This document shows positions 14,496-20,798 of a stretch of 23,979 bases of DNA, in pieces (position 1 is the stretch's first letter; each line of letters begins with the position of its first letter). The position numbers and the translations under genes were made by a program. The stretch spans positions 1 to 23,979 of the forward strand of contig JAODNB010000043.1 of NCBI GenBank assembly GCA_025464795.1. Direction: 5' to 3'. This stretch comes from Frankiales bacterium. Lineage in GTDB: Bacteria > Actinomycetota > Actinomycetes > Mycobacteriales > SCTD01. The notes below the pieces were generated by a model. That model saw nothing but the letters and a program-made list of their open reading frames with translations. It was not told the DNA's origin and searched no databases.

Positions 14496-15545
14496 ATGAA
14501 GCTGGGACTCAACATGGGCTACTGGGGCATGGGCAACGATGCCAACAACCTCGAGCTGGCCAAGGAGGCGGACCGGCTCGGCTACTCCGTCGCCTGGGTC
14601 GCAGAGGCCTACGGCTCGGACGCGCCGACGATCTTGTCCTGGGTCGCGGCCCAGACCACGAACATCGACATCGGCTCGGCGATCTTCCAGATCCCTGGCC
14701 GGACCCCTGCCAACTGCGCGATGACGGCGGCGACCCTGGACTCCCTCAGCGGCGGTCGCTTCCGGCTCGGCCTGGGTGTCTCGGGACCGCAGGTCAGCGA
14801 GGGCTGGCACGGTGTGCGCTTCGACAAGCCGCTGGGCCGCACCCGCGAGTACGTCGAGATCGTGAACATGGCGCTGTCGCGCCAGAAGGTGAAGTACGAC
14901 GGCGAGCACTACGTGCTGCCCCTGCCCGACGGGCCCGGGAAGGCGCTGCAGCTGACGGTCCACCCGGTGCGCGAGCACATCCCCACGTACCTCGCCTCCG
15001 TCGGTCCGAAGAACCTCGAGCTGACGGGGGAGCTCTTCGACGGCTGGCTCGGCATCTTCTACTCGCCGGAGTACGCGAAGGAGTCCCTCAACCACATCGA
15101 GACCGGTCGCGCGAAGGTCGGCAAGACGCTCGAGGGCTTCGACGTCGTGCCGTCCATGCCGATCGTCATCGGCGACGACCCCCGGGCCTGTGCCGACCCG
15201 ATTCGCTGGTACGCCGCCCTCTACGTCGGGGGCATGGGCTCGCGGGAGAAGAACTTCTACAACCAGCTCGCGGTGCGCATGGGATACGACGAGGCGGCGA
15301 AGCAGGTCCAGGACCTCTACCTGGACCGCAAGTACGACGAGGCCGCCGCCGCGGTGCCGTTCGAGTTCCTCGACGAGACAGCGCTCCTCGGGTCCAAGGA
15401 GCGGATCGCAGACCGGATGCAGGTCCTTGCTGCGAGCGGCGTCACGACCCTGACCATCACGCCGACCAGCGCCGACCTCGAGGGCGGCAAGGCCACCCTG
15501 CGCACGGCTGTCGAGGCTCTCGAGCTCTCGGGCGTCGGCAGCTGA
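14496..15545 (+). CDS. LLM-class flavin/F420-dependent oxidoreductase (Rv3520c-like)
   Basis: A 349-residue TIM-barrel oxidoreductase of the luciferase-like superfamily. Signs of the F420 branch are the N-terminus KLGLNMGYWG, AKEADRLGYSVAWVAEAYGSDAPTILSWVAAQT, the stretch GSAIFQIPGRTPANCAMTAATLDSLSGGRFRLGLGVSGPQV, and VHPVREHIPTYLASVGPKNLELTGELFDGWL, which together resemble the Rv3520c family. Such enzymes use reduced F420 in the cytoplasm on unknown substrates. The gene is leaderless by appearance and is the first of a run of nine plus-strand genes. Its TGA stop overlaps a CTG codon that probably starts the next gene. Confidence 0.92.
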   Translation: MKLGLNMGYWGMGNDANNLELAKEADRLGYSVAWVAEAYGSDAPTILSWVAAQTTNIDIGSAIFQIPGRTPANCAMTAATLDSLSGGRFRLGLGVSGPQVSEGWHGVRFDKPLGRTREYVEIVNMALSRQKVKYDGEHYVLPLPDGPGKALQLTVHPVREHIPTYLASVGPKNLELTGELFDGWLGIFYSPEYAKESLNHIETGRAKVGKTLEGFDVVPSMPIVIGDDPRACADPIRWYAALYVGGMGSREKNFYNQLAVRMGYDEAAKQVQDLYLDRKYDEAAAAVPFEFLDETALLGSKERIADRMQVLAASGVTTLTITPTSADLEGGKATLRTAVEALELSGVGS

Positions 15546-16282
15546 GGTCCTGGCAGCGAGCCGCGCTCGGGATCGTCCAGGGTGTGGCGGAGGTCGTCCC
15601 CGTCTCGTCCTCGGCGCAGCTGTCCCTCCTGCCGTGGCTGCTGCGCTGGCAGCCGGAAGCCGACCAGACGACGTTCGCGGCTGGGTTGCACGCCGGGTCC
15701 AGCGTCGGGGTCGCCCTTGCCCTGAGGGCAGACCTGCTGGCCCTCGACCGAGCGGCCTTCCGGCGGCTGCTCCTGAGCAGCCTGCCCGCCGCTGCTGCCG
15801 GCGTCGTGGCGCAGGAGGCCGTCGAGCAGCGGCTGGGCGGGCCCGGACCCACAGCGGCACTGCTCGCCGGTGCCGGGGCGGTGATGTGGTTCGCAGACCG
15901 TAGGACGGAGGTCCGCGGGGTCGAGCCGAGCGACGTCGTGGCCGCCGCGATCGCACAGGTCCTCGCCCTCGCCCCAGGCGTCTCGCGTTCCGGGGCGGCC
16001 CTCACGGCCCTGCGACTGAGGGGCGTGCGTCGTGGTGAGGCTCTGCGGTACTCGATGCTGATGTCCCTGCCGGTCACGGCCGGCGCGGGGCTGCTGACCG
16101 CCTACCGGTCCCGGCAGCTGCCCGCACCCTTGCCGGCGAGCCTGGCGGCCGGCACGGCCCTCGTCGCGGCGGAGCGCCTCGGGCTGGGATCCCACAGGGT
16201 CGTCACAGGCGCCGCCGTCTACCGTCTTGCTGTGGCCGCGTCGGTAGGCGTTCGCCTTCGGACGAGCAAGGGGAGCACGTGA
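15542..16282 (+). CDS. UppP/BacA-like membrane protein, divergent paralogue with probable CTG start
   Basis: About 246 residues if read from CTG 15542, which overlaps the LLM stop as CTGA. The N-terminus then matches BacA/UppP proteins (ALGIVQGVAEVVPVSSSAQL), with Q13 and E17 in the (E/Q)xxxE site and later PGVSRSGA (R149). The first in-frame ATG/GTG/TTG is GTG 15584, which would cut off the first membrane helix and Q13, so it is a poor start. The His that follows the SS motif in UppP (H26 in the neighbour) is Gln here (Q26), so activity may be altered. It is a membrane protein with several hydrophobic segments and sits directly before true uppP, overlapping it by four bases (GTGA). It may act on another polyprenyl phosphate or be a degenerate copy. 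Confidence 0.8.
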   Translation: MRSWQRAALGIVQGVAEVVPVSSSAQLSLLPWLLRWQPEADQTTFAAGLHAGSSVGVALALRADLLALDRAAFRRLLLSSLPAAAAGVVAQEAVEQRLGGPGPTAALLAGAGAVMWFADRRTEVRGVEPSDVVAAAIAQVLALAPGVSRSGAALTALRLRGVRRGEALRYSMLMSLPVTAGAGLLTAYRSRQLPAPLPASLAAGTALVAAERLGLGSHRVVTGAAVYRLAVAASVGVRLRTSKGST

Positions 16283-17103
16283 ACATCGGCCAGGCCATCC
16301 TTCTCGGTGTCGTCGAGGGGCTCACCGAGTTCCTCCCCGTCTCGAGCACCGGGCACCTGCTCATCGCGGAGCACCTGCTCGGGCTGCCGATGAAGACCCA
16401 GGAGCAGAAGGACTCGCTCATCGGCTTCACAGCGGTGATCCAGACCGGCGCGATCCTGGCTGCCGTCCTGTACTTCTTCAAAGACATCGTCAGCCTGATC
16501 ACCGGGTTCTTCGGTGGTCTGGGGTCCCGCGCCAAGCGGACAGGGCACGACTTCCGGTTCGCACTCGCCGTCGTCGTCGGGTCCCTGCCGATCGCCCTCG
16601 TCGGCCTCGCCCTCAAGGACAGCATCAAGAGGCTTGACGAGCACCTGATCAGCGTCGCCATCGGTCTGATCGCGTTCAGCGCCGTGCTGGTGATCGCCGA
16701 GCGACGGGCGTCCCAGGACCGCCCCGAGCGGTCCCTCACGGTCCTCGACGGCCTCCTCATCGGGCTGGCGCAGTGCATCGCTCTCGTGCCAGGCGTCTCC
16801 CGATCGGGCGCGACGATCAGCGCCGGGCTGCTCCGTGGCCTGGACCGCGTGTCCGCGACGCGGTTGAGCTTCCTGCTCGGCATCCCGGCCCTCCTCGGGG
16901 CAGGCGCCCTCGGTCTCAAGGACGCCACGGGCAACACGACCGGGACCACCGCCACCGCCGTGGCCACCGTGGTCTCGTTCGTGGTCGGCTACGCCTCGAT
17001 CGCGTTCCTGCTGAGGTTCGTGGCCTCCCACCGGATCTCTGCCTTCGTGCCGTACCGACTGCTTGTCGGAACCGCCGTCGTGGTCGCGGTCGTGGTGAAC
17101 TAG
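16279..17103 (+). CDS. uppP: Undecaprenyl-diphosphatase
   Basis: A 274-residue integral membrane enzyme that removes a phosphate from undecaprenyl diphosphate so the lipid carrier can be reused for peptidoglycan and other wall polymers; it also confers bacitracin tolerance. The catalytic motifs are intact: EGLTEFLPVSSTGH (E13, E17, H26) and PGVSRSGAT (R175), with about eight hydrophobic segments. The GTG start at 16279 overlaps the previous stop and has the ribosome site AAGGGGAG just upstream. It is followed by corA-type and membrane genes with gaps of seven bases or overlaps. Gene order from here to mshC resembles the M. tuberculosis Rv2136c-Rv2130c region (from memory). Confidence 0.95.
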   Translation: MNIGQAILLGVVEGLTEFLPVSSTGHLLIAEHLLGLPMKTQEQKDSLIGFTAVIQTGAILAAVLYFFKDIVSLITGFFGGLGSRAKRTGHDFRFALAVVVGSLPIALVGLALKDSIKRLDEHLISVAIGLIAFSAVLVIAERRASQDRPERSLTVLDGLLIGLAQCIALVPGVSRSGATISAGLLRGLDRVSATRLSFLLGIPALLGAGALGLKDATGNTTGTTATAVATVVSFVVGYASIAFLLRFVASHRISAFVPYRLLVGTAVVVAVVVN

Positions 17104-17110
17104 GCACGAC

Positions 17111-18133
17111 ATGACCGACCAAGCCGACGTGGCGTGCAGGGCGACCAGCGGCACGCAGTGCGTGGCTCACACCCGTGCCTACCGCGACGGGGAGCTGGTC
17201 GACGAGGGCTTCGACGTCACCCTCGTGAGCGACCACCTCGACGTGGCCGGCACCGTCGTCTGGCTCGATCTGCTCACCCCCTCCCAGGAGGACCTGGGCG
17301 TGCTGGTCGAGGAGTTCGGCCTGCACGCGCTCGCCGTCGAGGACGCGGTCAGCGAGCACCAGCGCGCGAAGATCGACAGCTACGACGACCACTTGTTCCT
17401 GGCCTCCTACGTCGCGCGGATGGACGAGGGCACCGCCGAGCTCGCCGTCCACGAGATCGCTGCGTTCATCACGCCGCGCGCTCTGGTCACCATCCGCAAG
17501 AGCGATGCGCTGGACGTCGCGCCGCTCCTCGAGCGGTGGGACGCGGGCAAGAAGCTCGCAGGCTCGGGGGTGCCGTACCTCCTCCACGGCCTGCTCGACC
17601 TGATCGTGGACGGTCACTTCGAGGCAGTGCAGGTCCTCGACGAGCAGCTCGACGCGCTCGAGGACGTGCTGTTCGACGAGGAGCCGCGCTCGCGCGAGCT
17701 GCAACGCCGGAGCTTCGAGGTGCGCAAGTCCCTGGTCCTGCTCCGCCGGGTGGTGCTGCCCATGCGGGAGGTCGTGAACTCCTTGCTGCGCAGGGATCTC
17801 GACGTGGTCGACGAGCAGATGCAGCCCTACTACCAGGACGTGTACGACCACGTGCTCCGTGCAGCGGAGTGGACGGAGTCGCTGCGCGACCTGGTGTCCA
17901 CCATCCTCGAGACCAACCTCACCCTTCAGGGCAACCGCCTCAACGAGGTCATGCGGAGCCTGACGTCGTGGGCGGCGATCCTGGCCGTCACGACCGCCAT
18001 CACCGGGTTCTACGGCCAGAACATCCCGTACCCCGGGTTCAACCAGCAGTGGGGCTTCTGGACCTCGACGATCCTGCTGGTAGGGGTCACCGGGGGGCTG
18101 TACACGTTCTTCAAGCGACGCGGCTGGCTGTGA
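17111..18133 (+). CDS. CorA-family divalent cation transporter with GQN signature
   Basis: A 340-residue protein with the CorA plan: an N-terminal cytosolic alpha/beta domain (about 20-150), long helices (about 160-285, with LDEQLDALEDVLF and ILETNLTLQGNRLNEVM), and two C-terminal membrane helices ending in a basic tail. The pore signature, normally YGMN, reads YGQN (301-304), in GFYGQNIPYPGF. In characterised CorA channels the GMN motif is needed for Mg2+ transport, while diverged members can transport other ions such as Zn2+, so the substrate is open. The ATG is seven bases after the uppP stop, and the gene overlaps the next by four bases (GTGA). Confidence 0.88.
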   Translation: MTDQADVACRATSGTQCVAHTRAYRDGELVDEGFDVTLVSDHLDVAGTVVWLDLLTPSQEDLGVLVEEFGLHALAVEDAVSEHQRAKIDSYDDHLFLASYVARMDEGTAELAVHEIAAFITPRALVTIRKSDALDVAPLLERWDAGKKLAGSGVPYLLHGLLDLIVDGHFEAVQVLDEQLDALEDVLFDEEPRSRELQRRSFEVRKSLVLLRRVVLPMREVVNSLLRRDLDVVDEQMQPYYQDVYDHVLRAAEWTESLRDLVSTILETNLTLQGNRLNEVMRSLTSWAAILAVTTAITGFYGQNIPYPGFNQQWGFWTSTILLVGVTGGLYTFFKRRGWL

Positions 18134-18771
18134 GGCGCGGCGAGTCTCGCGTCCCGCCCTCGTTGGCGGTCATCGGCGCTCTTGCCGCCCAGACGCTGCT
18201 GACGGACCCGCTCGTACCGGGTCCGCGCTTCCTCGTACCCGGTCTGGAAGCCCTCCTGCTGCTGGGACTCCTCGCCGCGGACCCGAGTCGGCTCTCGCCC
18301 GAGTCGAAGGACCTGCGCGTCGTCTCCATCGGCTTCATCGGTCTGCTGGGGGTCGCCAACGGCTACGCGCTCGTCACACTGGTCGACCGGCTGGTCAACG
18401 GCGGAGGCAGCGGGCGGGTCCTTCTCGCGGCTGCCGCAGGGGTCTGGCTGACCAACGTGGTCGTCTTCGGCCTGGCCTACTGGGAGCTCGATCGCGGCGG
18501 ACCCCTCGGACGCGCCGGGGCCCGACCGGCGCCGCCGCACCCGGACCTGTGGTTCCCCCAGGACGGCGACGCGAAGGACGCCGCACCCCACGACTGGGCC
18601 CCCGTCTTCCTCGACTACTTCTACGTCTCGCTCACCGCGGCCTCGGCCTTCAGCCCGACCGACACGATGCCTCTCACGCCGCGGTCGAAGCTGCTGATGG
18701 GACTCCAGTCACTGGTGTCCCTGCTGACCGTCGGGCTGGTCGCCGCGAGAGCCGTCAACATCCTCGGCTGA
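18130..18771 (+). CDS. Polytopic membrane protein with channel-like C-terminus
   Basis: A 213-residue membrane protein from GTG 18130, overlapping the CorA-type stop in GTGA. Four or five hydrophobic segments are seen (about 12-25, 38-50, 62-86, 97-119 and 187-207). Between the last two lies a hydrophilic loop and then FLDYFYVSLTAASAFSPTD (160-178) followed by TMPLTPRSK, which has the shape of the pore helix, filter and turret of two-TM ion channels, though a GYG-type filter is absent. I do not know a characterised member. It could be a subunit or regulator of the adjacent CorA-type protein, to which it is translationally coupled. Function is unknown. Confidence 0.8.
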   Translation: MRRGESRVPPSLAVIGALAAQTLLTDPLVPGPRFLVPGLEALLLLGLLAADPSRLSPESKDLRVVSIGFIGLLGVANGYALVTLVDRLVNGGGSGRVLLAAAAGVWLTNVVVFGLAYWELDRGGPLGRAGARPAPPHPDLWFPQDGDAKDAAPHDWAPVFLDYFYVSLTAASAFSPTDTMPLTPRSKLLMGLQSLVSLLTVGLVAARAVNILG

Positions 18772-18779
18772 CGCAGGGT

Positions 18780-18785
18780 TAGGGT
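18780..18785 (+). promoter_or_regulatory. -10 element TAGGGT, leaderless start of the histidine-phosphatase gene
   Basis: TAGGGT five bases before ATG 18791, with no ribosome site. It suggests an internal promoter in the nine-gene run. Confidence 0.5.
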
Positions 18786-18790
18786 CGGGC

Positions 18791-19480
18791 ATGACCACCG
18801 TGGTGCTCGTCCGGCACGGCCTCACGCACATGACGGGGCCGGTCCTCGCCGGTTGGACCCCAGGGCTGCACCTGGACGAGCGCGGGCAGAAGCAAGCGGC
18901 GGCCGTGGCCGAGCGGCTGGCCCCCGTCACGTTCGACGCGATCATCAGCAGCCCGCTCGACCGCTGCCTCGACACCGCGAGCGCGATCGCGGGCGGCAGG
19001 GACGTCAAGGTCGACGACCGACTGGGGGAGTGCAGGTACGGCGACTGGACGGGCCGGCCGCTCAAGGAGCTGGCCAAGGAGCCGCTGTGGAAGGTGGTGC
19101 AGAACCACCCCAGTGCCGTCGTCTTCCCGGGCCCTGAGGGCGAACCCCTGCGCGAGACCCAGAACCGCGCGGTGGGGGCAGTCCGGGAGTGGAACGCGAC
19201 CCTCGGTCCTGACGCCACCTGGCTCGCCTGCTCCCACGGCGACGTCATCAAGGCCATCGTGGCCGATGCCTTGGGCCTGCACCTCGACCAGTTCCAGCGC
19301 ATCGTCATCGACCCCTGCAGCGTCACGATCATCCGCTACACCGAGCAGCGTCCGTTCGTCGTTCGCGTCAACGACACGGGCGGTGGCGTGGCCGACCTGA
19401 TCCCGCCCCCTCCGAAGAAGGGCCGTCGCAGGAAGAGCGCGGACGCCGTCGTCGGCGGCGGCGCCGGCGCGGACGCCTAA
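18791..19480 (+). CDS. Histidine phosphatase superfamily protein (MSMEG_4193 / Rv2135c-like)
   Basis: A 229-residue phosphoglycerate-mutase-like phosphatase. The phosphorylated His lies in VLVRHGLTH (RHG 8-10). The second catalytic region is EC.YGDWTGRPL and the second His is in ACSHGD (H149). The C-terminal tail is Lys/Arg-rich and then Gly/Ala-rich (RRRKS...GGGAGADA), and looks disordered. The family is usually named MSMEG_4193-type phosphomutase, but the fold is equally consistent with a phosphatase, and the true substrate is unknown. It sits with DUF3090 and a PI3/4-kinase-like gene upstream of mshC, as in mycobacteria. Confidence 0.9.
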   Translation: MTTVVLVRHGLTHMTGPVLAGWTPGLHLDERGQKQAAAVAERLAPVTFDAIISSPLDRCLDTASAIAGGRDVKVDDRLGECRYGDWTGRPLKELAKEPLWKVVQNHPSAVVFPGPEGEPLRETQNRAVGAVREWNATLGPDATWLACSHGDVIKAIVADALGLHLDQFQRIVIDPCSVTIIRYTEQRPFVVRVNDTGGGVADLIPPPPKKGRRRKSADAVVGGGAGADA

Positions 19481-19483
19481 GGT
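19478..19483 (+). promoter_or_regulatory. -10 element TAAGGT for the DUF3090 gene; its TAA is the previous stop codon
   Basis: TAAGGT seven bases before GTG 19491. The TAA ends the histidine-phosphatase gene. No ribosome site is visible. Confidence 0.5.
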
Positions 19484-19490
19484 TTCTCCC

Positions 19491-20048
19491 GTGCCCCGTC
19501 AGGTGTTCCTCTTCGACCCGCCCGAGCGCTTCGTGGCGGGCACCGTCGGCCAGCCCGGTGACCGCACCTTCTACCTCCAGGCCTCAGCGGCTGGCCGGAC
19601 AGTCAGCGTCGCCCTCGAGAAGGTCCAGGTCCAGCTGCTGGCCGATCGGCTCGAGGAGCTCCTCGACAGCGTGCGCCGCTCGACGGACGCGGACGTACCC
19701 GCCGTGGCGCCGCGGGAGCTCGAGGACACCGCCCCGCTCGACGCCCCCGTCGAGGAGGAGTTCCGGGTCGGCAAGATCGGCCTGGCGTGGGAGACCGACG
19801 GCGAGCGGCTGGTCGTCGAGGCCCTCGCGCAGCCCGAGGACGAGGAGCAGGCCGCCGTCGAGCCTCTCAGCGAGGCCGACGAGGGTCCCGACCTGCTGCG
19901 CGTGCGCCTGACCGGTGCCGCGGCCCGTGCGTTCATCACCCGGGCGCAGCGGGTCGTCGCCGCGGGCCGCCCGCCGTGCCCGCTCTGCAGCTTGCCGCTG
20001 GACCCCGAAGGCCACATCTGCCCTCGCCAGAACGGGCACCGCCGCTGA
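19491..20048 (+). CDS. DUF3090 family protein (Rv2134c-like)
   Basis: A 185-residue soluble protein of the actinobacterial DUF3090 family. The N-terminus MPRQVFLFDPPERFVAGTVG is the family signature. The middle is acidic (residues 60-135), and the C-terminus has a probable zinc knuckle in PPCPLCSLPLDPEGHICP (C163, C166, H175, C177). No enzymatic function is known to me. It lies ten bases after the phosphatase gene, and its TGA overlaps the CTG proposed to start the kinase-like gene. Its constant company with these two genes and mshC suggests a shared process. Confidence 0.9.
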   Translation: MPRQVFLFDPPERFVAGTVGQPGDRTFYLQASAAGRTVSVALEKVQVQLLADRLEELLDSVRRSTDADVPAVAPRELEDTAPLDAPVEEEFRVGKIGLAWETDGERLVVEALAQPEDEEQAAVEPLSEADEGPDLLRVRLTGAAARAFITRAQRVVAAGRPPCPLCSLPLDPEGHICPRQNGHRR

Positions 20049-20752
20049 CCCCGGACGTCCGTCGTCTGCTCACGGACGGCGAGCTCACCGTGGAGGGGCG
20101 GATGCTGGACGCCAGCAACGCGACCCTCTACTGCACCGTGGCGCTCGACGGGGTCACGTCAGTCTGCGTCTACAAGCCCGTACGCGGTGAGCGGCCGCTG
20201 TGGGACTTCCCGGACGGGACGCTCGCCGGCCGCGAGGTCGCGACCTACCTCGTCAGCGAGGCGACCGGCTGGGACCTCGTGCCCCCGACTGTCCTGCGCG
20301 ACGGCCCGTTCGGCACCGGCATGTGCCAGCTGTGGGTGGACGTGGACGAGGAGGTCGACCTGCAGGTCATGGCGCGCAGCAACCACCCGGACCTGCGTCG
20401 GATGGCGGTGCTGGACGCCGTCGTGAACAACGCCGACCGCAAGGGCGGCCACCTCCTGCCGACCGCCGAGGGGCGGATCTACGGCATTGATCACGGGGTC
20501 TGCTTCTCCTACGAGGACAAGCTGCGAACGCTGCTGTGGCAGTGGCGGGGCTACCCGCTGAGCGACGAGGCGATCGAGGTCCTGTCCCGGCTCCGGGCGG
20601 AGCTCGAGGGCGACCTCGCCGATCGGCTGCTGGAGCTGCTGACCCGTCGGGAGGTGAGGCGGACCATCCAGCGGGTGGATCGGCTCCTCGCGACGGGCGT
20701 CCACCCCGAGCCCTCCGAGGACTGGCCCGCGATCCCCTGGCCGCCCTTCTGA
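20045..20752 (+). CDS. SCO1664-family PI3/4-kinase-like protein (Rv2133c-like)
   Basis: About 235 residues if read from CTG 20045, which overlaps the DUF3090 stop as CTGA. The N-terminal family block LLTDGELTVEGRMLDASNATLYC begins within ten codons of that CTG, whereas the next GTG (20090) would cut into it. A GTG at 19976 inside the DUF3090 gene is an alternative giving 23 more residues. Kinase-like features are a possible ATP lysine (K44 in CVYKPVRGERPLWDF), E64, a catalytic-loop-like NNADRKGGHLL (D131, H136) and a metal-binding YGIDHG (D149). The pattern resembles PI3/4 kinases and HipA-like folds. Substrate is not known; mshC neighbourhood and the inositol in mycothiol make an inositol-containing substrate an attractive guess only. 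Confidence 0.85.
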   Translation: MTPDVRRLLTDGELTVEGRMLDASNATLYCTVALDGVTSVCVYKPVRGERPLWDFPDGTLAGREVATYLVSEATGWDLVPPTVLRDGPFGTGMCQLWVDVDEEVDLQVMARSNHPDLRRMAVLDAVVNNADRKGGHLLPTAEGRIYGIDHGVCFSYEDKLRTLLWQWRGYPLSDEAIEVLSRLRAELEGDLADRLLELLTRREVRRTIQRVDRLLATGVHPEPSEDWPAIPWPPF

Positions 20753-20785
20753 CCTGTGCGCCCCTCGGCTGGAGAACGGCGCGAT

Positions 20786-20791
20786 TAGGCT
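20786..20791 (+). promoter_or_regulatory. -10 element TAGGCT, leaderless start of mshC
   Basis: TAGGCT (in TTAGGCTT) seven bases before ATG 20799, with no ribosome site. It gives mshC its own promoter although it ends the nine-gene run. Confidence 0.5.
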
Positions 20792-20798
20792 TCCGCGC

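Noticed and set aside
14472..15956. N-terminal extension of the aldo/keto reductase gene
   Set aside because: It is antisense to the LLM and UppP-like genes; the family match begins at GTG 14471.
17101..17106. TAGGCA as another stop-embedded -10 before the CorA-type gene
   Set aside because: It lacks the final T and lies only four bases from the ATG, so it does not fit the other sites.
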